Positions 35,346-45,357 of a stretch of 64,000 nt of DNA are shown here, one piece after another. Source of the DNA: Providencia stuartii (GTDB taxonomy: Bacteria; Pseudomonadota; Gammaproteobacteria; Enterobacterales; Enterobacteriaceae). A program made the translations under genes and the position numbers. The stretch's first letter is position 1. The number at the start of each line of letters is the position of its first letter. The stretch is taken from assembly GCF_029277985.1 (NCBI RefSeq), contig NZ_CP119546.1, positions 2,976,001-3,040,000 of the forward strand, given 5' to 3'. A model generated the notes under the pieces. It was not told the DNA's origin. It saw only the letters and a program-made list of their open reading frames with translations, and made no database searches.

Positions 35346-38009
35346 ATGGACAATTCATCCGTGATGCTATTACGTCGCCTAAACCCTTACTGTGCCAGCG
35401 CATTAGAAGCCGCGGCTTCGCTCTGCCAGACACGAGCGCATGCGGAAATCACCATTGAACATTGGTTGCTCAAATTATTGGAAATGGGTGAAAGTGATAT
35501 CACCGTATTAGCTCGTCGCTACGAATGGGATGTTTCCGCCCTTTGGCAAGACTTACTGACTGAAATCGATAGCTTACCGCGTTCTATTCATACCCGCCCT
35601 GCCTTATCGAAATCCCTACTTAAACTCATTCAACAAGCATGGGTAATAGCGTCATTAGATGAAGATATCGAACATATTCGCAGCGTACATTTATTGTCTG
35701 CTATGACTCAGCAACCGTCACTGGTGCCTAACGATAACTTATGGCCACTAATGACATTAAGTGCAACTCAACTTCAACGCTTAAGGCCCATGCTTGATGC
35801 TCAATCTGATGAGCGTCCCAACGTACAACAACTGGCCGCACATAATCAATTATTATCCCGAGAAACCCCACTTGAGCCATCATCAACAGAAGCCCACACA
35901 ACCCCGAATGCCATAGGCGATACACTGAATGAGGCTTTACTTGCAGTACTGAATAAATTTACTGTCGATGTCACGGAAAAAGCCCGTGAAGGTGCGATTG
36001 ACCCTGTGTTTGGGCGTGATGATGAAATTCGCCAAATGGTGGACATTCTTTCTCGTCGCCGCAAAAACAACCCAATTTTAGTGGGTGAACCTGGAGTGGG
36101 AAAAACCGCATTAGTTGAAGGCTTAGCCCTACGTATCGCTGAGGGAAATGTGCCTGTCAGCTTACAAACTACTGCGCTACGCACCTTAGACTTAGGTCTA
36201 CTGCAAGCAGGTGCGGGTGTCAAAGGTGAGTTTGAGCAACGCCTAAAGAATATCATTGAAGCAGTACAACAATCCCCTACACCAATTTTGCTGTTTATTG
36301 ATGAAGCACACACTATCATTGGGGCCGGTAACCAAGCAGGAGGTGCCGATGCAGCAAACTTACTCAAACCAGCTCTCGCTCGTGGTGAGTTGCGCACTAT
36401 TGCTGCAACAACATGGTCAGAATACAAGCAATACTTTGAGCGTGATGCTGCTCTTGAACGCCGTTTCCAAGTAGTAAAAGTCGATGAGCCAGATGATGAA
36501 AAAGCTTGCTTAATGTTACGTGGCTTAAAATCACGCTATGCTAAATACCATGGTGTTCATATCACAGATGATGCAGTAAAAGCTGCTGTTACTTTATCTC
36601 GCCGCTATTTAACCGGTCGTCAACTACCTGATAAGGCAGTTGATTTACTTGATACAGCCAGTGCGCGTATTCGTATGAGCCTCGACACGCTGCCTGAAGA
36701 GCTGACGCGTTTAAAAGCCAAGCGCAATGCATTAGAACTGGAGCAACAGGCGATCCTTGATGATCTCGCCATAGGCAATACCGCTAACCAAACCCTTCTG
36801 AGTGAATTAGTCACTCAAGATGCACAAATAGCGATACAACTAACGGAGCTGGAACAGCGCTTCGAGAAAGAAAAAAATCTTATCAGTGAACTACTCGAGC
36901 AGCGCCGCCAATCACAAGATGTGAGTGACATCCAATCTCAATTAGAACAAGTGCAGCAAGGCGAACCACTGATCACCCCTGATGTCGATGTGCGAACGGT
37001 GGCCACTGTGATTGCCGACTGGACTGGCGTGCCATTATCCAGCTTATTAAAAGACGAGCAAACCGAACTACTTGAACTGGAAGATTCTTTGGGCAAACGC
37101 GTAGTTGGTCAAGAAAGCCCATTATTGGGGCTTGGACAACGACTGCGTGCCGCTCGTACGGGACTCGCATCAGAAAATGGCCCGCAAGGGGTATTTTTAC
37201 TGGTCGGCCCAAGTGGTGTAGGGAAAACGGAAACTGCCTTAGCCTTGGCAGATGTGTTATTCGGCGGTGAAAAATCCCTTATCACTATCAACATGTCTGA
37301 ATACCAAGAAGCTCATACAGTTAGCCAATTGAAAGGCTCCCCTCCGGGATATGTGGGCTACGGTCAAGGGGGTATTTTGACTGAAGCGGTACGCAAACGT
37401 CCTTACAGTGTGGTCTTACTCGATGAAGTGGAAAAAGCGCATCGCGATGTCCTTAATCTATTTTATCAAGTCTTCGACCGAGGCTTTATGCGTGATGGTG
37501 AAGGTCGTGAAATTGATTTTCGCAATACCGTGATTTTAATGACCGCCAATTTAGGCAGTGATTTATTGATGCAACAACTGGAAGAATTCCCTGAATCGAC
37601 AGACGGGGAACTACAAGAACTACTGCGCCCAACCTTGCGCGACCACTTCCAGCCCGCTTTACTTGCCCGTTTCCAAACACTAATTTACCGCCCATTAGGA
37701 ACAGAGGCGCTACACAAAATTGTCGAAATGAAACTGGGCAGCGTCATCAAACGCCTCTATACCCACTACAAACTTGAATGCATTGTGGAAGAAACCCTAT
37801 ATGACACCCTCGTGAGTGCCTGTTTATTACCCGATACCGGTGCACGCAATATTGATAGCCTACTCAACCAGCAAATTTTACCAGTACTTAGTCAACAATT
37901 ACTCATGCGACAAGCTAACCACCAGCAAGCTCAAAGCCTCACCTTAGGTTACAGCGAAGAGGAAGGGATCACCTTGAGTTTTGGTGATATTAAGGAGATG
38001 ACTCTATGA
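35346..38009 (+). CDS. clpV: T6SS sheath-recycling AAA+ ATPase ClpV (TssH)
   Basis: The 887-residue Clp/Hsp100 ATPase has an N-terminal double Clp_N domain (about 1-150). Nucleotide domain 1 has Walker A GEPGVGKTALVEG (about 246) and Walker B LLFIDEAHTI. A coiled-coil middle domain (about 455-530, rich in E, Q and L) follows. Nucleotide domain 2 has GPSGVGKTETALAL (about 621) and VVLLDEVEKAH. It unfolds contracted TssBC sheath. The stop overlaps the vgrG start (ATGA). Confidence 0.96.
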   Translation: MDNSSVMLLRRLNPYCASALEAAASLCQTRAHAEITIEHWLLKLLEMGESDITVLARRYEWDVSALWQDLLTEIDSLPRSIHTRPALSKSLLKLIQQAWVIASLDEDIEHIRSVHLLSAMTQQPSLVPNDNLWPLMTLSATQLQRLRPMLDAQSDERPNVQQLAAHNQLLSRETPLEPSSTEAHTTPNAIGDTLNEALLAVLNKFTVDVTEKAREGAIDPVFGRDDEIRQMVDILSRRRKNNPILVGEPGVGKTALVEGLALRIAEGNVPVSLQTTALRTLDLGLLQAGAGVKGEFEQRLKNIIEAVQQSPTPILLFIDEAHTIIGAGNQAGGADAANLLKPALARGELRTIAATTWSEYKQYFERDAALERRFQVVKVDEPDDEKACLMLRGLKSRYAKYHGVHITDDAVKAAVTLSRRYLTGRQLPDKAVDLLDTASARIRMSLDTLPEELTRLKAKRNALELEQQAILDDLAIGNTANQTLLSELVTQDAQIAIQLTELEQRFEKEKNLISELLEQRRQSQDVSDIQSQLEQVQQGEPLITPDVDVRTVATVIADWTGVPLSSLLKDEQTELLELEDSLGKRVVGQESPLLGLGQRLRAARTGLASENGPQGVFLLVGPSGVGKTETALALADVLFGGEKSLITINMSEYQEAHTVSQLKGSPPGYVGYGQGGILTEAVRKRPYSVVLLDEVEKAHRDVLNLFYQVFDRGFMRDGEGREIDFRNTVILMTANLGSDLLMQQLEEFPESTDGELQELLRPTLRDHFQPALLARFQTLIYRPLGTEALHKIVEMKLGSVIKRLYTHYKLECIVEETLYDTLVSACLLPDTGARNIDSLLNQQILPVLSQQLLMRQANHQQAQSLTLGYSEEEGITLSFGDIKEMTL

Positions 38010-40528
38010 GCCTACTCGACACAGTCAAAAACTTGCAACAAGGTCAAAATCGCTATCGTCTTGAAGTGCAAGGCTGTAATGAATTATTAGATGTTGAACA
38101 TTTTACAGGGCGTGAAGCCGCCAGCGATACCTATCGCTATCAAATTACATTTACATGTTCAGCCCAAGATCTTTCCGCACAACAATTCTTACGCCGCAAT
38201 GCCAACCTGACTTTTTCAGCGCCAATGAGTAACTTAATGGGACTCGCCACTCAACCTAGTGTTGCCAAACGCGTCCATGGCGTGGTCACCGATTTTCGTC
38301 GCCTTTCAGGCTCTGCTGATGAAGCGCGCTATCAACTGGTGATTGAGCCTTTTTTCGCCTTATTACGTCACCAAATTCGTAGCCACCGTTTCTTTATCAA
38401 TCAATCTATCCCTGATGTGGTTGAACAGATTCTGCGTGAACATAACTTTAAAGGTTGGGAATTCGAGTTTAATTTAGAAAAAACGTATCCTAAACGCGAA
38501 CAAATTAACCAAATCAATGAAAGTGACCGTCAGTTTATCGAACGTTTATTGAGTGAAGTGGGGATTTTTTATCGTTTTGGTTTACAAGATGAAACCCAAA
38601 CCGAGGTACTTCATTTTACCGATAGTCAACGCGGCTATGTGTATGACAAAACGCTGCCATTAAATAGCCCATCTGGGCTGAGCGATAACCATGTTGACAG
38701 TGTTTGGGGATTATCTTTACGTCATCAAGTGGTTGAAAGCACTGTTTTTGCCAAAGATTATAATCATCGGCTTGCGGAAGATACCTTAATTTCCGCTGTC
38801 GCTGACATGACGCACGGTGATGGAGAGAAAACCAACTACGGCGATGTTTACCACTATAAAGGTCGTCACTTAACCCGTGGGGATAAAATTCACCCTGAAA
38901 CTGAAACCGCTAACTTCTGGGCAAGACTCGACCACGAACGTTTTTTAGCAAGGCAAACATTGCTTCGTGGAGAAAGTAGTGCAGCAGACCTAACACCATT
39001 ATTAGTATTAAATATTCAAGACAACTCACTTACCTCAACACTGCCTACCGTCTTCAAATCGCCAATTCTAATTACGCGATTACGCTTTACAGCTAGCCGA
39101 GATAAGGCCTTAACCGTACGTTTTGATGCCGTACCTTACACAGAGTCGCTGTGTTGGCGCCCTGCCCTTAAACCGCGTCCAGTCATTGCGGGAACGTTAA
39201 TGGCACGCGTGACCAGCGCGAAAGACCACGATATTTATGCCCACCAAAATGAGCACGGATTTTATTGGGTAAAATTTGACGCTGATCGTGATGATAAAAC
39301 CAAAGGCTATGAAAGTATGCCTGTGCGTTTAGCAAAACCATACGCTGGCGATACGTATGGGATGCATTTCCCGCTGATCCAAGGTACTGAAGTCGCCATT
39401 GCATTCCATGAGGGTGATCCTGACCGCCCTTATATCGCTCATGCACTCCATGACTCCCGCCATCCTGACCATGTGACGGATAAAAATAACACCCGCAATG
39501 TGATCCGTACCCCTGCCAATAATAAACTGCGTATGGAGGATAAACGCGGGCAAGAGCATATTAAGCTCAGTACCGAATATGCTGGAAAAACCCAGCTCAA
39601 TTTGGGGCATTTGGTGAATGCCGAGCGTGAACAGCGTGGTGATGGTTTTGAGCTACGCACCGACAGCTGGGGCGCAATTCGCGCGGGTAAAGGGTTGTTT
39701 ATTACCACCGATAAACAAGACAAAGCCGGTGGTGAAGTGCTGGCGATGGGAGAGGCAATAGCCCAGTTAAAGCAAGCGCAACAACTCACCGAATCCCTCA
39801 AAGAGGCCGCTAATGTTGCAAAAGCTGAGCTTGCAGATTTACAAGCACAAAAAGACCTCTTGTCTGAAACACTCAATGAACTTAAACAATCTGCCCTGCT
39901 TGTTTCCTCGCCAGCAGGTATTGCGCATACCACCCCAAAAAGTATTCAAACATCGGCAGGTGAAAATATCATCAATACGGCTCGCCAAAGCGCCGATTTT
40001 AGCATTGCTAAAAAATTCACCGTTGCAGCAGGTGAAATTATCAGCCTATTTGCCCAAAAACTAGGCATAAAAATCTTTGCTAACCAAGGAAAAATTGCTA
40101 TTGAGGCACAGCATGATGAAATGTCATTAGATTCATTAAAGGATTTAAGTATCAGTAGTCATGATGGCAAAGTCATTATCAAAGCTAAAAAAGAAATTAT
40201 TTTAACTAGTGGTGGGGGTTATATTCGTATTGCAGATGGTACGGTGGAATGTGCCGCACCCGATAAAATCATTGAACGCGGTGCTGTTTGGCAAAAATTT
40301 GGCGGCCAAAGTATCAGTGAGGCAATGCAATCATGGGAAAGCTCTGAGTTTGCAGTTAAGCCTCAACTGGTTAATTTAGGAGATTTAGGTAGCCCTCATC
40401 AACCAAAACCCGTTGGTATTTATGCTGAAGGCACAAAGAGCACTAGTACTAGTGATGCTCAAGGAAATTTATCTGAACGTAAAGGTTTAGGATTAGATCA
40501 ACTCGACATTAAACTTGACGATAAATAA
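38006..40528 (+). CDS. vgrG: T6SS spike protein VgrG (TssI) with C-terminal extension
   Basis: The 840-residue protein has the gp27-like region (LEVQGCNELLDVEHFTGREA onward) and the gp44/gp5-like OB-fold (GFYWVKFDADRDDKTKG, VRLAKPYAGDTYGMHFPLIQGTEVAIAFHEGDPDRP). The beta-helix region (EHIKLSTEYAGKTQLNLGH, GFELRTDSWGAIRAGKG) comes next, then a DUF2345-type section (TVAAGEIISLFAQ). Beyond that an extension of about 85 residues (EFAVKPQLVNLGDLG to LDQLDIKLDDK) has no enzyme motif and may be the docking site for the lipase encoded next. A helical insert at about 595-625 (ALGEAIAQLKQAQQLTESL-like) interrupts the needle region. Confidence 0.95.
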   Translation: MSLLDTVKNLQQGQNRYRLEVQGCNELLDVEHFTGREAASDTYRYQITFTCSAQDLSAQQFLRRNANLTFSAPMSNLMGLATQPSVAKRVHGVVTDFRRLSGSADEARYQLVIEPFFALLRHQIRSHRFFINQSIPDVVEQILREHNFKGWEFEFNLEKTYPKREQINQINESDRQFIERLLSEVGIFYRFGLQDETQTEVLHFTDSQRGYVYDKTLPLNSPSGLSDNHVDSVWGLSLRHQVVESTVFAKDYNHRLAEDTLISAVADMTHGDGEKTNYGDVYHYKGRHLTRGDKIHPETETANFWARLDHERFLARQTLLRGESSAADLTPLLVLNIQDNSLTSTLPTVFKSPILITRLRFTASRDKALTVRFDAVPYTESLCWRPALKPRPVIAGTLMARVTSAKDHDIYAHQNEHGFYWVKFDADRDDKTKGYESMPVRLAKPYAGDTYGMHFPLIQGTEVAIAFHEGDPDRPYIAHALHDSRHPDHVTDKNNTRNVIRTPANNKLRMEDKRGQEHIKLSTEYAGKTQLNLGHLVNAEREQRGDGFELRTDSWGAIRAGKGLFITTDKQDKAGGEVLAMGEAIAQLKQAQQLTESLKEAANVAKAELADLQAQKDLLSETLNELKQSALLVSSPAGIAHTTPKSIQTSAGENIINTARQSADFSIAKKFTVAAGEIISLFAQKLGIKIFANQGKIAIEAQHDEMSLDSLKDLSISSHDGKVIIKAKKEIILTSGGGYIRIADGTVECAAPDKIIERGAVWQKFGGQSISEAMQSWESSEFAVKPQLVNLGDLGSPHQPKPVGIYAEGTKSTSTSDAQGNLSERKGLGLDQLDIKLDDK

Positions 40529-40569
40529 TAGCTGTCTAATAGTCTGAAATTTCATTTTTAGAAGCCTTT

Positions 40570-42273
40570 ATGACAGATAAATTAGACCTGTCAGCAATAT
40601 CCAGTGAATGCCAGCATACCTCATATCACCTTCCTCAATGGGATGAAAATGGAAAATGTAGTTGGATTAATATTCAACTTCAACGCAAGTCCCTCAATGC
40701 AGAAGCTAAATGCATTGTGCCACCAACTAAAGTGATCCCTGTGATTTTTATTCCGGGAATTATGGGGACGAACCTGATGTCCAAAAACTCCGATAAAAAA
40801 GAAATTTGGAGAGGAGATTCATTAGCTAGTGTTTATTGGGAATGGCATTCTAAAGGAGGGCGTCAGCGGCAACAATCACTTGACCCGAATACCACAATTG
40901 TAGATAACAGAGGCAATATAGAAAAGGAAATACTCACACCTTTTTCTGATGATGGTTGCTTATTTCCTAGCCGAAAAAATCGTAATTGGGGTGCTGCGCT
41001 TGGATTTAGTTATGGCCGTTTTTTGAACGTATTTCAAGCTGCTTTACTTGATGATTGGCAAACGGAACTTGTTAATTATGAAAAAAAATACAGCTATAGA
41101 GACCCCGATACATTTGAAATACAAAGTGTAACACTAAAATATTCAGGCACTGTGAGCAAACTTGTTGGAAAAAAGTTTGATACCCATGAAAAAGAAAGCG
41201 AAGAACCATTAACATCTAATGAGTTTAACCATTTCAAACGTTTTTTATTTCCAGTTCATGTGTTTGGTTATAACTGGTTACAAGATAATAAAATATCTGC
41301 CGAATCGCTTAAAACCTATATCGATGATGTATTAAAGCTATATAGGGAACAACATGGATATGGACTCGCACAAGAAAAAGTCATTCTAGTGACTCACTCG
41401 ATGGGCGGCTTGATCGCACGTTATACCTCTCAAGTTTTAGGTATGAAAGAGAAAATATTGGGGATTATACACGGCGTTATTCCTGATTTGGGTTCACCAG
41501 CAGCCTATCGTAGAATGAAAGTAGGTGCTGAGGGTGAGGGATTTTTAGGAACCGCCGGGCATGTACTTGGTTCTACAGCTGAAGAACTCATGCCTGTTTT
41601 AGCACAGGCGCCATCTGCACTACAATTGTTACCCTCACCAAAATATCGTTCTCCATGGTTAACTATTACACGTTTCTCAATTGATAATGATGTGTTTTAC
41701 CCTAAAAATCATGATCCATTTAGTGAGATTTATTTGCAAAAAGATGCATGGTGGCGTCTCTATGAGTCTGACATCATAGATAAAGATAAAGTCACTAGTG
41801 AAAGTAATTGGTTCCGTTACAATCTATTAATGAAAAACCAAGTTAAGAGTTTTATAACTGAATTAGCGACTTGTGAATATCACCCTAATACTTATGTTTT
41901 CTATGGAAACAAAGAAAAAATTGATGGGAAATTAATATGGAATCAAGTAGTTTCTACTGCAAATTATTCACCTCACATCGGAATTAGGCCGCCTCCCACT
42001 AAACATAGGAGAGTACTAGAATCTGGGTATCCTCTTCAAGAATTTCAATTAACATCATCCGAAACACCCGGTGATGGAACTGTTCCTATAGAATCGTTTG
42101 ATGCTATAAAAAGCAGTTGCTCGATTAAAAGTATTCTTGCTACTAATGTAGAGCATCAAAGTGCTTATGAGGTTGCTAGTTTATCTAATATCTCTGATAA
42201 ACCGGCCATTAAGTTTACACTAAGAGCAATTGCAAAAATGGTTAAGGATATTCCATCAAGTGAAAGTCAATAA
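40570..42273 (+). CDS. T6SS lipase effector, Tle4-like alpha/beta hydrolase
   Basis: The 567-residue protein has the LCAT/PGAP1-like opening VIFIPGIMGTNLM (about 57-69). A nucleophile elbow THSMGG follows with S277. A GDGTVP tract gives D502 and EHQSAYE gives H529, a plausible Ser-Asp-His triad. It has no signal peptide. It lies 41 bases after vgrG and overlaps a Tli4-like immunity gene, which points to the Tle4 group of T6SS phospholipases (P. aeruginosa TplE/PA1510 is the known example). It would act on phospholipids of rival cells, probably from the periplasm. The Tle number is inferred mainly from the partner. Confidence 0.82.
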   Translation: MTDKLDLSAISSECQHTSYHLPQWDENGKCSWINIQLQRKSLNAEAKCIVPPTKVIPVIFIPGIMGTNLMSKNSDKKEIWRGDSLASVYWEWHSKGGRQRQQSLDPNTTIVDNRGNIEKEILTPFSDDGCLFPSRKNRNWGAALGFSYGRFLNVFQAALLDDWQTELVNYEKKYSYRDPDTFEIQSVTLKYSGTVSKLVGKKFDTHEKESEEPLTSNEFNHFKRFLFPVHVFGYNWLQDNKISAESLKTYIDDVLKLYREQHGYGLAQEKVILVTHSMGGLIARYTSQVLGMKEKILGIIHGVIPDLGSPAAYRRMKVGAEGEGFLGTAGHVLGSTAEELMPVLAQAPSALQLLPSPKYRSPWLTITRFSIDNDVFYPKNHDPFSEIYLQKDAWWRLYESDIIDKDKVTSESNWFRYNLLMKNQVKSFITELATCEYHPNTYVFYGNKEKIDGKLIWNQVVSTANYSPHIGIRPPPTKHRRVLESGYPLQEFQLTSSETPGDGTVPIESFDAIKSSCSIKSILATNVEHQSAYEVASLSNISDKPAIKFTLRAIAKMVKDIPSSESQ

Positions 42274-43369
42274 TTATCTTACATTGATTTTAGGTATTAT
42301 CATTTGCTTACTCACGATTGGCGGTTGGTTACTTTATACCTCACCTTCTCCTCTAACTAAAAAGGATAAAGTTATGATAGATTCATTATTTGAAGAAACC
42401 AAGCCTCAGTGTATTGGGCGTTATCTCATAGATGTTCCTGCATCCTTTAATAATCAACTTAATGACTTTATTTTTATTGATGAGTTTAAGATAGAGAGCA
42501 AATTTATTTACCCTCCAGCCTTTAAACAGCGCGTTGAATTACGCGAGATAGAGCTAAATGAAGCTATCAATCAACCTCAAAATAAATTACACAATGCTCC
42601 ATTTGTGAAAGAAATAATTTATCTTCCTGATAATAAAGGTGTTATTTTTGATAGAAATCAATCAGGTGCTGAGGATGCATATCGAGTTTTAGAAGCTCAT
42701 GTTTATGTAGATAATATCGCTTTCATTATCACAACAGATATTATAGATCTCTCAGATCCGAAATATGCTGAAGAAAAATATTCATATATTAATATTTCAG
42801 GATTCAATGAGAAAGATACAAATACAAAGCCCTTACGGCTCGCTCAAATGAAATCACTAATATCACGATTAAGTGGTCGCCTCAATGATACGATTATTCC
42901 GACGGAAAAAGGCATCTGTATTCCCAATGGTTTTATTGCTGATGATAATAATGCCCATAAAAATAGAATTTCATATACATATGAGAATAATGACCTTATC
43001 TTTGGTGTCGATGTTGATGATACTATTTTAGGCTCCGATGATACGTTATTAAGCAGGAGTCTCGGTGTATATGGCGCACTATTCAAATCTAATCAACGCA
43101 CAATAAAGAAAGGTGAATTGCTGTTAGGAAAAATTCCAGCACAAGAGTGGTTGATTTCAGGTGAACAAAATCTCCATGGTCAAGGTAAACCTTTTCCGTC
43201 TTATCACTTTATTTTATTCGCAAATGAATCAATTGCTTCCTATCAACAACCTTGGCTTTCTTTTGGGATGAATAACGCCAGTAAGAAAAGCCAATATAAC
43301 CAAGCCCAAATGGTCGAAATTTGGGATCGCATTGTCGGTTCTCTTCGGTATAAACCGAATTCACTTTAA
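42260..43369 (+). CDS. Tli4-family T6SS immunity protein
   Basis: The GTG at 42260 (AAGGA upstream, overlapping the effector end by 14 bases) gives 369 residues. There is one N-terminal membrane helix (about 4-26, LTLILGIIICLLTIGG), then a large periplasmic part beginning FEETKPQCIGRYLIDVP. That stretch is the characteristic entry of Tli4-type proteins. Later stretches PTEKGICIPNGFI and WLISGEQNLHGQGKPFPSYHF fit the C-terminal domain. The anchored periplasmic location agrees with protection against a lipase delivered to the periplasm. Base composition here and in the next three genes is more AT-rich than in the core tss genes. Confidence 0.82.
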   Translation: MKVNNYLTLILGIIICLLTIGGWLLYTSPSPLTKKDKVMIDSLFEETKPQCIGRYLIDVPASFNNQLNDFIFIDEFKIESKFIYPPAFKQRVELREIELNEAINQPQNKLHNAPFVKEIIYLPDNKGVIFDRNQSGAEDAYRVLEAHVYVDNIAFIITTDIIDLSDPKYAEEKYSYINISGFNEKDTNTKPLRLAQMKSLISRLSGRLNDTIIPTEKGICIPNGFIADDNNAHKNRISYTYENNDLIFGVDVDDTILGSDDTLLSRSLGVYGALFKSNQRTIKKGELLLGKIPAQEWLISGEQNLHGQGKPFPSYHFILFANESIASYQQPWLSFGMNNASKKSQYNQAQMVEIWDRIVGSLRYKPNSL

Positions 43370-43604
43370 TATTGGGAACAATGCTATTTAGAAAAAACGT
43401 CAATATCATTGATGATTGCTAAGCTAAAATGTTTTTGAATATTCTAAATAAAATATACAATCATGAAAAAACTGTAATCTTGCAATCTATTTATTATTAA
43501 AGATAAATCACATAATTTATATCGTAACTATTTCACCCTACATGGAAAATAGTTAGGCATTAAAATCACTTTCATTATTCTCTATTTTACTTCAAGGAAC
43601 TATT

Positions 43605-43901
43605 ATGAACTCCTATTTAAAGTTATTTACCCTATCCTCATTAATTATCGGTATCGCCACTGTTTCAGGTTGTGCAACTAAAACAATGACCACTGAGCGA
43701 AATAAAAATATTACTTTAGAAAACCCTTTTGGTGGCTCTACTGAAGGGCTATGCTATAAAATCACCGCAGAAAATAAAGATTATTATGGCCGTTTAGATA
43801 AAGACGGTCACCCTTTAGTGATACCTGAAATTGCAGATAAAGATATTTCTGTTAGATTATCATTATTGTCAGACAATGATTGTAAAGAACAGGGCCTTTA
43901 A
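43605..43901 (+). CDS. Small lipoprotein
   Basis: The 98-residue protein has a lipoprotein signal peptide with lipobox VSGC, the modified cysteine being C23. The mature part is short (75 residues) with two further cysteines (GLCYKIT and DCKEQGL). AAGGAAC precedes the ATG. It lies between the Tli4-like gene and the PAAR gene and could be an extra immunity or envelope-anchoring protein. I do not recognise the family, and a link to secretion is positional only. Confidence 0.6.
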   Translation: MNSYLKLFTLSSLIIGIATVSGCATKTMTTERNKNITLENPFGGSTEGLCYKITAENKDYYGRLDKDGHPLVIPEIADKDISVRLSLLSDNDCKEQGL

Positions 43902-43988
43902 TATTATCTAGCCACTATTCTTAATCTTATTTGATAATAGTCACTTGATATTTTATTAATAAAAAATTTTAATTCTAGTTGGTTTATT

Positions 43989-44246
43989 ATGAAAGGAATT
44001 GTCTGTCTTGGCGACAAAAACACTCATGGAGGCCATGTAGTTTCGGCTTCATCCACAATGTATATTAATGGAAAACAAGTTGCGCTCGTCGGGGATATTG
44101 TTTCCTGCCCCAAACATGGAAATAACCCCATTATTGAAGGGGCAGCTTCCGCTTTTGATAATGGCATTGCCATAGTGGTTGATCAGTGCCTATGTGCTTG
44201 TGGGTGCCGAGTGATCAGCTCGGAGTCTGAAACACATACTGAATAA
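43989..44246 (+). CDS. PAAR-domain spike tip protein
   Basis: The 85-residue protein is a single PAAR domain: GIVCLGDKNTHGGHVVSASS, VALVGDIVSCPKHGNNPIIEGA, then DQCLCACGCRVISS. The H and C residues (H13, H16, C54, H57, C80 or nearby) can supply the zinc site at the tip of the VgrG spike. There is no toxin extension, so it acts as a sharpener only. The ribosome-binding site is weak. Confidence 0.9.
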   Translation: MKGIVCLGDKNTHGGHVVSASSTMYINGKQVALVGDIVSCPKHGNNPIIEGAASAFDNGIAIVVDQCLCACGCRVISSESETHTE

Positions 44247-44267
44247 GCAGATAAGGACATCGCATTT

Positions 44268-45356
44268 ATGAATTGGAATATCCCTACACTCCCTGATAAA
44301 ACACCGATAAAAAAACCCAACTATAAGATTATATTTATTTTTTTCACGACAATTGTTGCGGCAATTTATACTTATAGTGTCACATTACCGGCTGAGCAAA
44401 AAACACGATTATTATTTATTGCATTTCCCATTATCGCCCTCCTGTTTTTTGCATGTATAAGTTTTTTGTATATTCGTTATCAGCATTCTGTTGTTACTTG
44501 CCATAACTGGGAAAAAGAGAAAAAAATCACAAAAAGGGAATGGCAAATATGGTGCCAATCTTCGATTACCTCAATAGCAAACGTTATCTATACCCCCGAT
44601 AAAGATGGTACTGACGTTTTTTTTCAAGATGCAGAAGCCGTTCCGATGTTTCCTGATAAACCACGTCGTTTATTCAATCTTCTGCAACTTGATAACAACT
44701 TCATTACAAACCTTGATAAACAACTCGAAAGACAGTGCCCTAATTATCGGTGTTATCTTTCAAAAATTTATCTCTACGATAGTAATAATCATAATAGTAA
44801 TGAAAATTTAATTTATGAACATTGGCAGCTCAAACCGATTCGATCACCTCGCTATCAAGATATTTTTTCAGTCTATGATGATAACAAACAAAACGAGGCC
44901 TTTTTAATTATAACGATCCAGTCGCAAGCAGTATATAGCGAATTTATTTCAGCTCAACTGTTTTCAACAAACAGTCAGTTCATAAGTTCAAAGGATACGA
45001 ATGTAAAAATAGAACGAATAATGGAAATAGACATCCAAAACATAGATAATGAAATAATAAAGTATATTGATTACAGTGGAATATCGAAAAAAAATAAATT
45101 TCAGACTTGGATAACAGATCTTAAACAAGATATAGTAGATAAGATTCTCATCACCTATACAGAAAGAAATATTGAATATGATAAACACCACCCTATTCGT
45201 TCCTTAGCATTATCTTATTCAACGCCTCATCCTAATGCATTTTTAACGTATCTTTCATTAATAACAGAAATATCAACAAAAACAGAAACAGACCAAGTCC
45301 TCATTCATCCAAATCCTCACGGTGCCAGTTACGCAGTTTACATTCACAGGTCTTAA
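44268..45356 (+). CDS. Membrane protein of unknown function within the T6SS locus
   Basis: The 362-residue protein has two N-terminal membrane helices (about 20-40 and 47-68), a cysteine/tryptophan-bearing segment (CHNWEKEKKITKREWQIWCQSS), and then a soluble region of about 290 residues with no enzyme motif I recognise. It ends one base before tssM. Proteins with this layout are often found directly upstream of tssM in related loci and are treated as accessory structural factors. An immunity role is also possible, given the cargo genes to its left. Confidence 0.6.
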   Translation: MNWNIPTLPDKTPIKKPNYKIIFIFFTTIVAAIYTYSVTLPAEQKTRLLFIAFPIIALLFFACISFLYIRYQHSVVTCHNWEKEKKITKREWQIWCQSSITSIANVIYTPDKDGTDVFFQDAEAVPMFPDKPRRLFNLLQLDNNFITNLDKQLERQCPNYRCYLSKIYLYDSNNHNSNENLIYEHWQLKPIRSPRYQDIFSVYDDNKQNEAFLIITIQSQAVYSEFISAQLFSTNSQFISSKDTNVKIERIMEIDIQNIDNEIIKYIDYSGISKKNKFQTWITDLKQDIVDKILITYTERNIEYDKHHPIRSLALSYSTPHPNAFLTYLSLITEISTKTETDQVLIHPNPHGASYAVYIHRS

Positions 45357-45357
45357 T

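Noticed and set aside
35846..36427. 193-codon minus-strand frame inside clpV
   Set aside because: Fully contained in an unmistakable ClpV coding region; a shadow frame with low-complexity serine/proline composition.
39439..39933. 164-codon minus-strand frame inside vgrG
   Set aside because: Antisense shadow; serine/cysteine-rich composition without family signal.
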